From: Aequorivita vitellina
GTDB taxonomy: Bacteria > Bacteroidota > Bacteroidia > Flavobacteriales > Flavobacteriaceae
Assembly (NCBI RefSeq): GCF_022008365.1
Contig: NZ_JAIRBA010000001.1
Span: 1 to 64,000, forward strand
Reading direction: 5' to 3'
Length of the DNA: 64,000 nt
Part shown: positions 1 through 10,673 of the stretch, piece by piece
How the letters are laid out: each line of letters begins with the position of its first letter
Position numbering within the stretch: position 1 is the first letter of the stretch
Program-made: the position numbers and the translations under genes
The notes under the pieces: model-generated
Seen by the model: the letters and a program-made list of their open reading frames with translations, nothing else
Databases searched by the model: none
What the model was told of the DNA's origin: nothing

Positions 1-126
1 GTCTTTTTTTATACCCAAATCTGAACGGGGTGGCGAGCATCCGATGTTTTAATACAAAGTTCTAAATATCAATCGAGCCGTTTCCCTCCTCTCAAGACAC
101 TCGTTTCATTTCACTTAAAATTTTCC

Positions 127-163
127 ATAAAAAAATCCACAGCATTAAAAAAAGCTGTGGATT
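127..163 (-). terminator. Terminator of the superoxide dismutase gene
   Basis: A perfect 10-bp inverted repeat (AATCCACAGC at 134-143, GCTGTGGATT at 154-163) lies just downstream of the minus-strand sod gene. On the minus strand it is followed by a run of T, the form of an intrinsic terminator. Positions 1-126 show no gene or convincing signal. Confidence 0.85.
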
Positions 164-189
164 CTAAATTTAAAATGTAGAATATTTTA

Positions 190-798
190 TTATTTATTCT
201 TTGCGTAATTTGCAGAAACTTCTTCCCAATTAACCACATTCCAAAATGCACCTACATAATCAGGACGCTTGTTTTGGTATTTCAAATAATAAGCGTGCTC
301 CCAAACATCCAAACCTAAAATTGGCGTTCCACCGCAACCTACATTCGGCATCAATGGGTTGTCTTGGTTTGGAGTAGAACATACTTCAACTTTTCCACCT
401 TTATGAACGCAAAGCCAAGCCCAACCTGAACCAAATTGTGTTTTGGCAGCATTAGAGAATTTCTCCTTAAAAGCATCAAAACTTCCAAAGGCATCGTCAA
501 TTGCTTTCGCCAAATCGCCAGACGGTTTTCCGCCACCATTTGGAGACATCACTTTCCAGAAAAGACTGTGGTTGTAAAATCCACCCCCGTTATTACGAAC
601 GGCTTTATTTTCCATATCAAGATTGTTCAAAATATTTTCGATGGATTTTCCTTCCATATCCGTGCCTTCAATTGCAGCATTTAGATTGTTGGTATAGCCT
701 TGGTGGTGTTTTCCGTGATGGATTTCCATGGTTCGAGCATCAATATTTGGCTCCAATGCATCGTGTGCATACGGTAATTTTGGTAATTCGAAAGACAT
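190..798 (-). CDS. sodA: Superoxide dismutase, Fe/Mn family (Mn-type)
   Basis: This enzyme disproportionates superoxide to oxygen and hydrogen peroxide, probably in the cytoplasm since no signal peptide is visible. The 202-residue length is normal for the family. The metal ligands are H27, H77 (in [11 protein letters not shown]), D164 and H168 (in DVWEHAYY). Second-sphere residues suggest manganese: Gly replaces the Fe-type Gln in the GGGFYNH stretch, and Q145 occupies the Mn-type Gln position in NQDNPLM. Cambialistic enzymes look similar, so the metal remains an inference. The gene is monocistronic: a TAAATTTG promoter element lies 37 bp upstream of the ATG and a terminator follows the stop. 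Confidence 0.96.
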   Translation of the reverse strand: MSFELPKLPYAHDALEPNIDARTMEIHHGKHHQGYTNNLNAAIEGTDMEGKSIENILNNLDMENKAVRNNGGGFYNHSLFWKVMSPNGGGKPSGDLAKAIDDAFGSFDAFKEKFSNAAKTQFGSGWAWLCVHKGGKVEVCSTPNQDNPLMPNVGCGGTPILGLDVWEHAYYLKYQNKRPDYVGAFWNVVNWEEVSANYAKNK

Positions 799-834
799 AA
801 TTATATCGTTTTATTGGTTACTAATAATTTTACC

Positions 835-842
835 CAAATTTA
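835..842 (-). promoter_or_regulatory. Candidate -7 promoter element of sod
   Basis: Read on the minus strand this is TAAATTTG, an exact match to the Bacteroidota -7 consensus TAnnTTTG, 37 bp before the sod ATG. No TTG -33 element is seen at the usual 17-23 bp spacing, so the call rests on the -7 match and position. Confidence 0.5.
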
Positions 843-954
843 ATAATTCTTGTAACCTAAATATGTTATAGCTTTTATAAGATTTCTATTTCACTATAGA
901 TTAATTTGATTTCGAAGCTAGAAAAACAGTAATTTAGTACAAAATGTTACTTCT

Positions 955-3900
955 TTGGAAAAATCCCACTCAATTTCAATTTACAATGCTGCTGCCGGAA
1001 GCGGAAAAACCTTTACCCTCGTAAAGGAATATCTGAAACAGATTCTTTCGGCCAAAAACGATGCTTATTTTAAACACCTTTTGGCCATTACGTTTACAAA
1101 CAAAGCGGTGGCCGAAATGAAGCAACGCATCGTGGAAACTTTAGTGAATTTCAGCAACGATAAAAACCCTGCAGCACCCTTGCCAATGATGCTTATACTC
1201 GCTGAAGAAACAGGCTTGAGTGTTGAAGAAATTCAAAATCGTTCCCAAAATATTTTAAAAAATCTCCTTCATAATTACGCGGCATTTAGTGTTGAAACCA
1301 TTGATAGATTTAACCATCGGCTTATCCGAACTTTTGCACGCGATTTAAAACTGCCTACCAATTTTGATGTTACCCTCGAAACAAATGATCTTTTAGCCGA
1401 AGCTGTAGATTTGTTGTTGAACAGAGCGGGTGAAAACAAAGAAATAACCAAGGTATTGCTGGATTTTGCATTAGAAAAAACCGACGATGATAAGTCGTGG
1501 GATATTTCGAGAGATATTGCCAGCGCGGCAAAATTACTTTATGACGAAAATGATTCCGACCACGTTTCTATTTTGAAACAAAAACCACTGGAAGATTTTC
1601 TTGAATTTAAAAAGCAGTTAATTTTTAAAAAGAAGCAATATTCCGAAGCAATTGAAACCATTGCGTCGCAGACACTTCAGTTAATTGAGGAAAGTGGTTT
1701 GCAGTTTGACGATTTTAGCGGCAGTTATTTGCCGAAGCATTTTCAAAACCTTGCAACGGGCAGATACGATATAAATTTTTCGGCAAAATGGCAGGAAACC
1801 ATGGGCGAAAAACCACTTTATCCGGGACGGGTTTCTGCTGCGATTGGAGGAATAATCGATGAATTAACTCCCGTTTTTATCACAAATTTTCAGCAAACTA
1901 AAGTGTTGGTTTTTAAAATGCTATTGGTTGAAAATATATTGAAAAACACAACTCCACTTTCTGTTATAAACCTAGTGAATCAAGAAATTGAAACCATAAA
2001 GGAAGAAAAAAACGTGCTACCCATTTCAGAGTTTAATTCCCTGATAAATAACGAAATAAAAAATCAACCCGCACCTTTTATTTATGAACGTTTGGGCGAA
2101 AAATACCGTCACTTTTTTATCGATGAATTTCAGGATACCTCAAAATTGCAGTGGGAAAATTTAATTCCGTTAATTGACAATGCGCTGTCGCAACAATTGG
2201 AGCCAAGCTCTGGCAGCCTTTTATTGGTGGGCGACGCCAAACAATCTATTTATCGCTGGCGCGGTGGATTACCGGAACAGTTTATGGATTTGTACGGAAA
2301 AACGAATCCTTTTCAGCGTGAAAAAGAAGTACTTTCTTTGGGCACTAATTTTAGAAGTTGTGCCGAAATAGTAAATTTTAATAACGAGTTTTTCACTTTT
2401 ACTTCTTCCTATTTTGCCAATACGCTTCACAAAACTTTATATAAAGAAGGTAACCAGCAGGAATGCAATTCTAAGAAAAACGGCTATGTAAAGTTTGAAT
2501 TTATCGAGAAACAAAATAAAGCTGAAAAAGACGAAACCTATTCAAACCTTGTTTTAGAAACAATTAATAATGTAAAAAATAACGGTTTTTCGGAAAGTGA
2601 TATTTGCATTTTAACTCGCCGCAAAGCAGATGGAATCGCCCTCGGAGCTTTTTTGATGGAGCAGGATGTGCCTGTTATTTCTTCCGAAACATTGCTGCTG
2701 CAATCTTCGCCATTGGTGCAAATGTTGGTGTTTGCGTTGCAGCTTTGTTTGTATCCAAATAATGACGAAGTTAAAATTCAGTTGCTGGATTTACTGCACG
2801 ATCACTTAAATATTTTAGATGAAAAACATACTTTTTTTATCAAATTTCTAAATATTTCCGAAGCAAAATTCACAGAAAATCTGAAGGAATATAACATCGA
2901 TTTCACTTTTGCCGAAATGCGTACAGTTTCGCTTTACGAAGCTTTTGAATACTGCATCGAAAAATTTAAAATTGCGGAAGTAGCTGATGCGTATCTTTTC
3001 GGTTTTATGGATTTGGTTTACGATTTTGAACAAAAACCACAGGCCGATAAAATTTCGTTTTTAGATCTCTGGGAAACAAAAAGAGAAAGCGCTTCTATTC
3101 CCGCCAGCGAAGGGACGAACGCGGTGCAATTAATGACCATTCACAAAGCAAAGGGGCTGGAATTTCCGGTGGTAATTTTTCCGTTTGCAGATATTAAATT
3201 ATACGATGGCAAGTTTGACAAATTGTGGTATCCGTTGGAAAATGAAGACTTCAATTTTAAAGAAGCGCAGATAAATTTTAAGTCTGAAATTGCCAATTAT
3301 GGCGAAGAGGGCGAAGAATTGTACAACGAACATAGGAGTCAGTTGGAGTTGGACAACATAAACCTGCTCTACGTTACGTTAACCCGCGCGGTAGAAAAAT
3401 TATACGTTTTTTCTGAAATGCCCAAAGAGTCGAAAGATGGTATTCCTTCAAGCTACAACCAACTTTTTATGGAGTTTTTGAAACAAAAAGGATTGTGGAA
3501 TAGCGCTCAAATGATTTATGAATTTGGAAATGATTTGGAGAAAATTTCGAAGGAAAAAGAAGTCATCGCGCAGATTGAACCCCAATTCCTGTCAAGCAGT
3601 CCAAAAAATCATGGATTGAAGCTGGTATCTTCACAAGAAATATATTTGGAAGAAGATACGGCCGCCGCGATTTCTGCGGGTAATTTGCTTCACGAAACCA
3701 TGGCTAAAATTTATTCGGAAGCCGATGCAGCAACTGTTTTGATGGAATTGGAAGCACGCGCAATTATTCCGAAGGAAGAATTTGAAAAGTTACAGAGAAC
3801 CGCATTTCAAATTGTTCAACATCCCGATTTAAAAAATCTGTTTTCTGGAACAAGTAAAGTTTACAACGAACGAGACATAATTACAAAAGACGGTTTGGTT

Positions 3901-4095
3901 TTGCGGCCCGATAGAATAAATATTAGCCCCGCAAACACTGCCATTATAATTGATTACAAAACAGGAATTCCCAATAGCTGGCACAACGAACAATTGGTTG
4001 ATTATGCAAATGCACTTGCCGAAATGGGCTTTTCGGTTGTCGAAAAAATACTTATATATAGTAACGAGGATGAAATAGTAATAAATAAAGTTTAA
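955..4095 (+). CDS. UvrD/RecB-family helicase-nuclease, AddA-like
   Basis: A 1046-residue superfamily 1A DNA helicase with a C-terminal nuclease, presumably the AddA/RecB-like half of a double-strand-break resection enzyme. Visible motifs are Walker A AAAGSGKT (12-19), motif Ia ITFTNKA, DEFQDTS near 388, [14 protein letters not shown] near 425, [11 protein letters not shown] near 727 and LLYVTLTRA near 804. RPDRI and IIDYKTG (about 984-1003) form the PD-(D/E)XK nuclease centre. The likely start is TTG at 955, because the ATG at 944 is out of frame and the helicase homology begins at once. Its probable partner is the AddB-like gene at 6900, separated from it by kbl and the OmpA gene. kbl begins 23 bp after this stop, so the two are probably cotranscribed. 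Confidence 0.9.
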   Translation: MEKSHSISIYNAAAGSGKTFTLVKEYLKQILSAKNDAYFKHLLAITFTNKAVAEMKQRIVETLVNFSNDKNPAAPLPMMLILAEETGLSVEEIQNRSQNILKNLLHNYAAFSVETIDRFNHRLIRTFARDLKLPTNFDVTLETNDLLAEAVDLLLNRAGENKEITKVLLDFALEKTDDDKSWDISRDIASAAKLLYDENDSDHVSILKQKPLEDFLEFKKQLIFKKKQYSEAIETIASQTLQLIEESGLQFDDFSGSYLPKHFQNLATGRYDINFSAKWQETMGEKPLYPGRVSAAIGGIIDELTPVFITNFQQTKVLVFKMLLVENILKNTTPLSVINLVNQEIETIKEEKNVLPISEFNSLINNEIKNQPAPFIYERLGEKYRHFFIDEFQDTSKLQWENLIPLIDNALSQQLEPSSGSLLLVGDAKQSIYRWRGGLPEQFMDLYGKTNPFQREKEVLSLGTNFRSCAEIVNFNNEFFTFTSSYFANTLHKTLYKEGNQQECNSKKNGYVKFEFIEKQNKAEKDETYSNLVLETINNVKNNGFSESDICILTRRKADGIALGAFLMEQDVPVISSETLLLQSSPLVQMLVFALQLCLYPNNDEVKIQLLDLLHDHLNILDEKHTFFIKFLNISEAKFTENLKEYNIDFTFAEMRTVSLYEAFEYCIEKFKIAEVADAYLFGFMDLVYDFEQKPQADKISFLDLWETKRESASIPASEGTNAVQLMTIHKAKGLEFPVVIFPFADIKLYDGKFDKLWYPLENEDFNFKEAQINFKSEIANYGEEGEELYNEHRSQLELDNINLLYVTLTRAVEKLYVFSEMPKESKDGIPSSYNQLFMEFLKQKGLWNSAQMIYEFGNDLEKISKEKEVIAQIEPQFLSSSPKNHGLKLVSSQEIYLEEDTAAAISAGNLLHETMAKIYSEADAATVLMELEARAIIPKEEFEKLQRTAFQIVQHPDLKNLFSGTSKVYNERDIITKDGLVLRPDRINISPANTAIIIDYKTGIPNSWHNEQLVDYANALAEMGFSVVEKILIYSNEDEIVINKV

Positions 4096-4118
4096 TTTTG
4101 AACTTTAAAATAAAGATT

Positions 4119-5318
4119 ATGTACGGAAAAATTAAGGAACATTTACAGAAAGAACTTGAAGAAATTAAAGAAAACGGTCTTTATAAAACAGAGCGAATTA
4201 TAACTTCGCCTCAGGATGCCGAAATAACTATTTCTACTGGGCAAAAGGTTTTAAACTTTTGTGCGAACAACTATTTAGGGTTATCGGCTAACAAAGAGGT
4301 GATTCAAGCTGCTAAAGATGCAATGGATACGCACGGTTTTGGGATGTCTTCCGTTCGTTTTATTTGCGGCACCCAGGATATTCACAAAGAACTGGAACAA
4401 AAAATAGCCGATTTTTACGGCACTGAAGATACCATACTTTACGCCGCCTGTTTCGACGCCAATGGTGGAGTATTTGAGCCACTGTTAGGCGCGGAGGATG
4501 CTATAATTTCAGATTCGTTAAATCACGCTTCTATTATAGATGGGGTGCGTTTGTGTAAAGCAGCTCGTTATCGTTATGAAAATAACAATATGGAAGATTT
4601 GGAAAAGCAACTCATCGCTGCCAATGAAAAAGGAGCACGCTTTAAAATGATAGTTACCGACGGTGTATTTTCAATGGATGGTTTAGTTGCACCACTCGAT
4701 AAAATATGCGACTTGGCCGATAAGTACGACGCCTTGGTAATGATAGACGAATGTCACGCCACAGGTTTTATTGGCGAAACAGGACGAGGTACTTTGGAGG
4801 AAAAAGGAGTAATGGGTCGCGTTGATATTATAACAGGCACTCTTGGAAAAGCACTCGGTGGCGCAATGGGTGGTTATACTACGGGTAATAAGGAAGTTAT
4901 AGACATGCTTCGCCAACGTTCGCGTCCCTATTTATTTTCAAACTCCTTAGCACCGGCAATTGTTGGTGCCTCTATTAAGGTGTTTGAAATGCTAGCAGAT
5001 AATACAACACTAAAAGATAAGCTGGCAGAAAATACTGCATATTTCAAAAAAGGATTGCAAGAAGCAGGCTTTGATATTATTGATGGTGATTCGGCAATTG
5101 TGCCGGTAATGTTATACGATGCAAAGCTTTCACAGAAAATGGCAGATAGGTTACTCGAAGAAGGCATCTATGTAATAGGCTTCTTTTTTCCGGTTGTTCC
5201 TAAAGGTAAGGCGAGGATAAGAGTTCAACTTTCCGCGGCGCACAATAAAGAACATTTAGATAAAGCGCTACATGCGTTTATTAAGGTAGGAAAAGAATTA
5301 AAGGTTATTCACGATTAA
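4119..5318 (+). CDS. kbl: Glycine C-acetyltransferase (2-amino-3-ketobutyrate CoA ligase)
   Basis: A PLP-dependent alpha-oxoamine synthase of 399 residues that interconverts 2-amino-3-oxobutyrate plus CoA with glycine plus acetyl-CoA, the second step of threonine breakdown through threonine dehydrogenase. The PLP lysine is K244 in GTLGKALGG, the same number as in the E. coli enzyme. The cofactor-binding segments DECHATGF and [10 protein letters not shown] are also present. The ATG at 4119 gives the family N-terminus [10 protein letters not shown]; an in-frame TTG at 4098 would add seven atypical residues. Other alpha-oxoamine synthases such as KBL/BioF-like enzymes or serine palmitoyltransferase are alternatives, but the length and motifs fit Kbl best. 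No threonine dehydrogenase gene lies nearby. Confidence 0.93.
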   Translation: MYGKIKEHLQKELEEIKENGLYKTERIITSPQDAEITISTGQKVLNFCANNYLGLSANKEVIQAAKDAMDTHGFGMSSVRFICGTQDIHKELEQKIADFYGTEDTILYAACFDANGGVFEPLLGAEDAIISDSLNHASIIDGVRLCKAARYRYENNNMEDLEKQLIAANEKGARFKMIVTDGVFSMDGLVAPLDKICDLADKYDALVMIDECHATGFIGETGRGTLEEKGVMGRVDIITGTLGKALGGAMGGYTTGNKEVIDMLRQRSRPYLFSNSLAPAIVGASIKVFEMLADNTTLKDKLAENTAYFKKGLQEAGFDIIDGDSAIVPVMLYDAKLSQKMADRLLEEGIYVIGFFFPVVPKGKARIRVQLSAAHNKEHLDKALHAFIKVGKELKVIHD

Positions 5319-5364
5319 ATCCTTTATTTACCCACCAATAGCAACGATTTTAGGAAAATTTTAT

Positions 5365-5372
5365 TAGATTTG
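5365..5372 (+). promoter_or_regulatory. Candidate -7 promoter element of the OmpA-family gene
   Basis: TAGATTTG matches the TAnnTTTG consensus and lies 69 bp upstream of the OmpA-family ATG. The leader is AT-rich, as expected for a highly expressed Bacteroidota gene. No -33 TTG is seen at normal spacing. Confidence 0.5.
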
Positions 5373-5440
5373 CTTTTGTTTATAAAATTTAACAACTTAC
5401 TTTTGCTCTTAATTAACACTTAAAAATTAAACAATCGAAT

Positions 5441-6826
5441 ATGAAACATCTTAACAGATTATTAGTTGCTGCTGTCCTTTTTATGGCAATCGGGGTGGCG
5501 AACGCGCAAGACGAAAACAATCCTTGGGCTGTTGAGGTTGGTGTAAACGCTGTTGACGTTTATCCAGCAGGTCTCAACGAAGACCAAGTACGTATCCCAG
5601 CTGCTGCTAGAGGGGATATCTTTGACGAATACTTTAATGCAAACGACCATTGGAATATCCTTCCATCGGTTTCAAGACTAGCTATCAGTAGATATATTGG
5701 GAGTGGTTTTGTATTCACTGCAGCAGGTTCTATTAACCGAATTAACAAATTAGGTGATGTTGCTGTTAACGATTTAAGCTATTACAGTGCAGACGGTGAA
5801 ATTAAATACAGCCTTAAAAATGCACTAAACAGCAGTTGGTTTGATCCTTCTATCGGTATCGGTGGTGGTTACACTTGGGTAGACGATATAGGATTTGGTT
5901 CTGCTAACGCACTAGCTGGTGTTAAGTTTTGGTTCAACGACTATTTAGCGCTTAACCTTCAATCAACTTATAAGCATGCTTTCGAGGATACTTACGGAAT
6001 TACTCACTTCCAGCACTCTGCAGGTGTTGTATTCCAATTTGGTGGAAAAGATACTGACGGTGACGGAATATATGATAAAGATGACGAATGTCCAGAAACT
6101 CCTGGTCTTCCAGAATTCAACGGATGTCCAGATACTGACGGCGACGGAATAGAAGATAGACTTGACGAATGTCCAAACACTCCAGGTTTAGCTGAATTCA
6201 ACGGTTGTCCTGATACTGACGGTGACGGTATTCCAGATCATCTTGACGAATGTCCTACTGTAGCTGGTTTAGCTGCTCTTAACGGATGTCCTGATGCTGA
6301 CGGTGATGGTATCGCTGATAAAGACGATGCTTGTCCTAACGAAGCTGGTCCAAAAGAAAATAACGGTTGCCCTTGGCCAGATAGAGACGGTGACGGCGTA
6401 CTAGACAAAGACGATCAATGTCCAGATGTTGCAGGTACTGTAGCTAACAAAGGTTGTCCTGAAGTTTCTGTTGAAATTATCAAGCAATTAAACGAGTACT
6501 CTAAAACAATCTTGTTTGATTATGACAAAGCAACCATTAGAAAAGAATCTTACTCAGCGCTTCAGAGCATTGCAGATATTATGAAAGAATATCCTAACGC
6601 TAAGTTCCTTATTGAAGGTCATACTGACAGCCGCGGAAGTGATTCATACAACATGAAGCTTTCTAAAGAAAGAGCTGCTTCTGTTCACGATTACTTAGTA
6701 ACTATCGGTATGGATGATGATCGCTTACGCTCTGAAGGTTTTGGAGAAGAGAGACCAATTGCAACTAACAATACTGCAGCTGGAAGACAACAAAACCGTC
6801 GTGTTGAAATTTCTTTAGAAAAATAA
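5441..6826 (+). CDS. OmpA-family outer membrane protein with thrombospondin type 3 repeats
   Basis: A 461-residue outer membrane protein. A signal peptide (about 1-22, ending GVANAQ) precedes an eight-stranded-barrel-like domain (about 25-200). Five calcium-binding thrombospondin type 3 repeats follow, each with a DxDGDGxxDxxDxCP core (about 204-340). The C-terminal OmpA domain (about 350-461) contains [19 protein letters not shown] and NRRVEISL, which bind peptidoglycan. The role is probably structural, linking outer membrane to cell wall; similar proteins are abundant in flavobacterial outer membranes. The gene has its own promoter match upstream and a strong terminator downstream. Codons such as GGT, AAC and CGT are frequent, consistent with high expression. 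Confidence 0.95.
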   Translation: MKHLNRLLVAAVLFMAIGVANAQDENNPWAVEVGVNAVDVYPAGLNEDQVRIPAAARGDIFDEYFNANDHWNILPSVSRLAISRYIGSGFVFTAAGSINRINKLGDVAVNDLSYYSADGEIKYSLKNALNSSWFDPSIGIGGGYTWVDDIGFGSANALAGVKFWFNDYLALNLQSTYKHAFEDTYGITHFQHSAGVVFQFGGKDTDGDGIYDKDDECPETPGLPEFNGCPDTDGDGIEDRLDECPNTPGLAEFNGCPDTDGDGIPDHLDECPTVAGLAALNGCPDADGDGIADKDDACPNEAGPKENNGCPWPDRDGDGVLDKDDQCPDVAGTVANKGCPEVSVEIIKQLNEYSKTILFDYDKATIRKESYSALQSIADIMKEYPNAKFLIEGHTDSRGSDSYNMKLSKERAASVHDYLVTIGMDDDRLRSEGFGEERPIATNNTAAGRQQNRRVEISLEK

Positions 6827-6850
6827 TTTCAACCAATAAGTTTTAATAAA

Positions 6851-6858
6851 TAATTTTG
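6851..6858 (+). promoter_or_regulatory. Candidate -7 promoter element of the AddB-like gene
   Basis: TAATTTTG is an exact TAnnTTTG match whose last base is the first base of the OmpA terminator stem. Transcription started here would begin within or just after the hairpin and reach the ATG at 6900 with a short leader. Confidence 0.4.
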
Positions 6859-6893
6859 AAACGCCTCCGATATTCGGGGGCGTTTCTTATTTT
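6858..6893 (+). terminator. Intrinsic terminator after the OmpA-family gene
   Basis: A 13-bp stem with one G-U pair (GAAACGCCTCCGA at 6858-6870, TCGGGGGCGTTTC at 6874-6886) with a TAT loop is followed by TTATTTTT. It ends seven bases before the AddB-like start codon. Confidence 0.88.
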
Positions 6894-6899
6894 TAAGCT

Positions 6900-9626
6900 A
6901 TGCAAACTTTCCTTCAAGAAGCCATTCACGATATTGAAAATACGGGCACAAATATTTCAGAGATTACATGCATTTTGCCTAGCAAACGAGCTGGAAGCTT
7001 TCTTCTCAACGAACTAAAGAAAAACAGTAATGTTACAAAGTTTGCACCTCGCATTTGTAGTATCGAAGAGTTTATTGAAGATCTATCTAATATTAAAATA
7101 ATTGATAACACCGAACTGCTATTTAAAAGCTACGAAGCCTATCTCAAAACCGATACTATACTTAACAAAGAAGATTTTGAAACTTATTCAACTTGGGCCA
7201 CTACCCTTTTGAACGACTTTAATGAAATTGACAGATATTTAATAGATCCTGTACCCTTTTTTAGTTATCTAGCCAGTATTAAAACATTAGAGCGATGGGG
7301 CGTAACGAATGAAAAAACAGAGCTTATAACAAATTATCTTCGCTTTTGGGAAAGCCTACCCCTATTCTATAACACAATTCAAAATTTACTATTAAAAGAG
7401 AACATCGGCTACCAAGGAATGGTTTACCGTGAAGCGGCTGCAAATATTGAACATTACATAAATAACAATAAAAATAATAAACACTTTTTTATTGGTTTTA
7501 ACGCCCTAAATACTGCAGAACAGCATATTATTCAAGAATTACTGGAAGTTGATAACACCGAAATATATTGGGATATCGATCGTATTTTTTACAACGATAC
7601 AAAACATAGCGCTTCCTATTTTATAAGAAAATATATAAACGAATGGCCGTATTTCAAAAAAGCATTACCTAAGATTATCGCTGAAAATTATGGACGGCCT
7701 AAACAATTTCAACTTGTAGAGGTTCAAAAAAATATTGGGCAAGCAAAATATGTGGGAGAACTGCTTGCTACGCTTTCTGATGAAGACTTAAATAAAACAG
7801 CAGTTGTGCTTGGCGATGAAAATCTCTTGGTTCCGTTGCTTTATTCGTTGCCAGAAAATGTGAAAAACATAAACCTTACCATGGGGGTTTCACTGAAGAA
7901 TTTTCCAGCCGTAGTATTTTTTGAAATGCTTTTCACCATCCAGCAGCGTAACGTAGAAATACTTTATTACAAAGATATTCTTTCAATTTTAAATCATCCT
8001 TTCGGAAAAAGCTTAATAGCAAATTCAAGCGATATTTCTGAAAACTTAACACGTGAAAACATCACACACATTTCTGTTGAAGATTTAATTAAACTTTCAA
8101 ATACCTCAGCAAATGAAATGCTTCAACTTCTTTTTAAAAATTGGAAAGACGATAGCGGTACAGCCATAATATCGTCAATAAAAATTGTTGAAAAACTTAG
8201 AAAAATACATAAATCCAGCACTATCGAAAGTGTTGTGTTACTGCAACTACATACCGTTTTCGGTAAAATTGAAGCACTAAACCAAAAATATCCACACCTC
8301 AAAACTATTAAAAGCGTACGCACACTTTTTACTGAATTAACGGCAACAACTTCGCTAGATTTTGAAGGCGATGCTTTTAATGGACTTCAATTAATGGGCG
8401 TCTTGGAAACGCGCGTGCTAGATTTTGAAAACGTAATAATCACTTCGGTAAACGAGGGTATCTTTCCATCCGGAAAATCGAACTCTTCCTTTATTACTTA
8501 CGATTTAAAGCAGCAGTTCAACCTTCCGCTTTATTCTGAAAAGGATGCAATTTATACGTATCACTTTTACAGATTATTGCAGCGGGCCAAAAACATTACC
8601 TTGCTCTATAACAATCACGCTGAAGGAATAAATACCGGTGAAAAGAGCCGCTTTATTCGGCAATTGGAAGTGGAGTTACAACCAAACCACACGCTTAAAA
8701 AACAAATCCTTTCGCCGAAAGTGCACATAAAAAAACAAGAACTACGAGAAATAAAAAAGACCGATCCCGTAATGCAGCGCCTACGTGAAATTGCGGCAAA
8801 AGGATTTTCACCTTCTGCTTTAACCAGCTACATTCGGAATCCTTTGGAGTTTTATTTTCAGAAAATTTTAAGGCTAAACGAATTTGAGGAAGTGGAAGAA
8901 ACCGTGGCTGCAAATACGTTGGGCACCATTGTTCACGACACTTTAGAAAAGTTTTATCAGCCGTTGGAAAGCAAGGTACTCACAGTTCAATATTTGCAGG
9001 AAATAAAAACTCGTATTCACGACGAAGTAACCGCACAATTCAAAAAAACATTTAAAGGCGGCACGTTTTCAAAAGGTAAAAACCTGATTATTTTTGAGGT
9101 TGCAAAACGTTATATTTCGAACTTTATTGACCGAGAAATTTCCGATGTTGAGGCTGGAAACAGTATAAAAATCATAAAAATTGAAGCTAAGCTAACTTTG
9201 GAAATTCCGTTTTCAGAGCTAGATTTTCCTGTAAATATTCACGGAAAAGTGGATCGAGTTGATGAATACAATGGCCAACTTCGGATTATAGATTACAAAA
9301 CGGGCCAAGTAAAACAGGGCGATGTAGAAATAATTGAATGGGAAGAAATAAACCAAGATTATAAATTCAGTAAAGCCTTTCAAATCTTGATGTATGCTTT
9401 AATGATGAACAAAGAATTGCCAATTAACAATGCTGAAGCCGGGATTATTTCATTTAAAAATTTGGGCAGCGGGTTTCTAAAATTTGGCACAAAAACTTCT
9501 GCTTACAGTAAAAGAAACCATCAAATAAACGCCGATACTTTGGCAACCTTTACCGTTGAATTAAAGAAATTAATTTTGGAAATTTGCGACCCAAACATTC
9601 CATTCACCGAAAAAGAAATCGCCTAA
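6900..9626 (+). CDS. PD-(D/E)XK nuclease family protein, AddB-like
   Basis: A 908-residue protein with an inactivated-helicase-like body and a C-terminal RecB-type nuclease, the probable partner of the AddA-like protein at 955. The N-terminus CILPSKRAGSFLL (about 24-36) stands where AddB proteins have a degenerate Walker region. NEGIFPSGKS lies near 518. The nuclease centre is NIHGKVDRVDE and RIIDYKTG (about 779-802). Classical AddB has four Cys binding an iron-sulfur cluster around the nuclease; here the segment usually carrying one of them reads SYIRNPLEFYF (about 644-654), with Asn in the Cys position. The cluster is therefore probably absent. The stop overlaps the next gene as TAATG. Confidence 0.85.
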   Translation: MQTFLQEAIHDIENTGTNISEITCILPSKRAGSFLLNELKKNSNVTKFAPRICSIEEFIEDLSNIKIIDNTELLFKSYEAYLKTDTILNKEDFETYSTWATTLLNDFNEIDRYLIDPVPFFSYLASIKTLERWGVTNEKTELITNYLRFWESLPLFYNTIQNLLLKENIGYQGMVYREAAANIEHYINNNKNNKHFFIGFNALNTAEQHIIQELLEVDNTEIYWDIDRIFYNDTKHSASYFIRKYINEWPYFKKALPKIIAENYGRPKQFQLVEVQKNIGQAKYVGELLATLSDEDLNKTAVVLGDENLLVPLLYSLPENVKNINLTMGVSLKNFPAVVFFEMLFTIQQRNVEILYYKDILSILNHPFGKSLIANSSDISENLTRENITHISVEDLIKLSNTSANEMLQLLFKNWKDDSGTAIISSIKIVEKLRKIHKSSTIESVVLLQLHTVFGKIEALNQKYPHLKTIKSVRTLFTELTATTSLDFEGDAFNGLQLMGVLETRVLDFENVIITSVNEGIFPSGKSNSSFITYDLKQQFNLPLYSEKDAIYTYHFYRLLQRAKNITLLYNNHAEGINTGEKSRFIRQLEVELQPNHTLKKQILSPKVHIKKQELREIKKTDPVMQRLREIAAKGFSPSALTSYIRNPLEFYFQKILRLNEFEEVEETVAANTLGTIVHDTLEKFYQPLESKVLTVQYLQEIKTRIHDEVTAQFKKTFKGGTFSKGKNLIIFEVAKRYISNFIDREISDVEAGNSIKIIKIEAKLTLEIPFSELDFPVNIHGKVDRVDEYNGQLRIIDYKTGQVKQGDVEIIEWEEINQDYKFSKAFQILMYALMMNKELPINNAEAGIISFKNLGSGFLKFGTKTSAYSKRNHQINADTLATFTVELKKLILEICDPNIPFTEKEIA

Positions 9627-10465
9627 TGATAATTAATAGAAATAAAATCCTCTCTGCCGAAAATAAAAAACCAATTTTGTACGATGTGTATTTTAATGAA
9701 AGTAGAAATCCACTGCCCGTTGTGGTTTTTTGCCACGGTTACAAAGGATTTAAAGATTGGGGCGCGTGGCATTTAGTTGCCGAAGCTTTTGCAAATGCTG
9801 GTTTTTGTTTTGTAAAATTCAATTTTTCGCACAACGGTGGAACAATGGAACAACCCATTGATTTTCCCGATTTAGAGGCTTTTGCTGAAAATAATTTTAG
9901 TTTAGAATTGGATGATTTAAATAGGATTTTAAATGAAATTGAAAAAGGAAACGAAAATCTTCCGAGCAATATTTCGTGTATTTCTTTAATTGGTCACAGT
10001 CGTGGCGGTGGAATTGTACTGATAAAAGCCGAAGAAGACCCCCGAATAAACAAAGTTGCAACTTGGGCAGGCGTAAGCGATTTTAAAGCCAGATTTCAGG
10101 AAGACACGGATGAATTTGATGCTTGGCGAGAAACAGGCATTACGCACGTAGAAAACAGCAGAACAAAGCAAATGCTGCCTCATAAATTTCAGTTTTATCG
10201 CGATTTCAAGAAAAATGAAGAACGGTTTTCAATCAATCGTGTGGTTAAGAATTTAAAAATTCCTCAACTCATTGTTCACGGTAGCAACGATCCTACTGTT
10301 TCAATAAAAGAAGCAAAAGCAATTCATTCTTGGAATCCCAAAAGTGAACTTGAAATTATTGAAGAGGCAGATCACGTTTTTAACGCTAGACACCCTTGGA
10401 ATGAAAGCTCGTTGCCAAACCAACTTAAAAAAGCAGTTGAAATAACAATTGATTTTTTAAATTGA
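9626..10465 (+). CDS. Alpha/beta hydrolase
   Basis: A 279-residue alpha/beta-hydrolase-fold enzyme without a signal peptide, so probably a cytoplasmic esterase or peptidase of unknown substrate. The catalytic triad is readable: nucleophile S125 in GHSRGGG, D222 in HGSNDPT and H250 in EEADHVF. An oxyanion-hole-like FCHGYKGFKDWG lies near the N-terminus. The ATG at 9626 overlaps the AddB-like stop by one base (TAATG), indicating translational coupling. A longer in-frame reading would enter the AddB gene and is rejected. The dienelactone hydrolase and serine aminopeptidase (S33) subfamilies both fit. Confidence 0.9.
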   Translation: MIINRNKILSAENKKPILYDVYFNESRNPLPVVVFCHGYKGFKDWGAWHLVAEAFANAGFCFVKFNFSHNGGTMEQPIDFPDLEAFAENNFSLELDDLNRILNEIEKGNENLPSNISCISLIGHSRGGGIVLIKAEEDPRINKVATWAGVSDFKARFQEDTDEFDAWRETGITHVENSRTKQMLPHKFQFYRDFKKNEERFSINRVVKNLKIPQLIVHGSNDPTVSIKEAKAIHSWNPKSELEIIEEADHVFNARHPWNESSLPNQLKKAVEITIDFLN

Positions 10466-10494
10466 AGCTTGTATTAAAAAATTCACTATTTTTG
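10462..10494 (+). promoter_or_regulatory. Candidate promoter of tRNA-Ala
   Basis: TTG at 10462-10464, a 22-bp spacer and TATTTTTG at 10487-10494 match the Bacteroidota -33/-7 promoter pattern, about 50 bp before the mature tRNA. The -33 element overlaps the stop codon region of the hydrolase gene. Confidence 0.55.
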
Positions 10495-10544
10495 GCATCC
10501 CAATCTGCAAATATTTCTTTGCTCCCTGAGCTTCGGAATACCAA

Positions 10545-10619
<75 letters not shown>

Positions 10620-10621
10620 CA

Positions 10622-10654
10622 AAAAAACCATCGTTACTGCGGTGGTTTTTTATT
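10622..10654 (+). terminator. Terminator after tRNA-Ala
   Basis: AAAAAACCATCG (10622-10633) pairs with CGGTGGTTTTTT (10640-10651) around a six-base loop, with one G-U pair, and T-rich sequence follows. It ends about 20 bases before the next start codon. Confidence 0.8.
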
Positions 10655-10673
10655 TTTAAAATTCTTTTCTAAA

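Noticed and set aside
6050-6470. Tandem-repeat-like region resembling a repeat array
   Set aside because: It is explained by the five coding thrombospondin type 3 repeats of the OmpA-family protein, not by a CRISPR or noncoding repeat.
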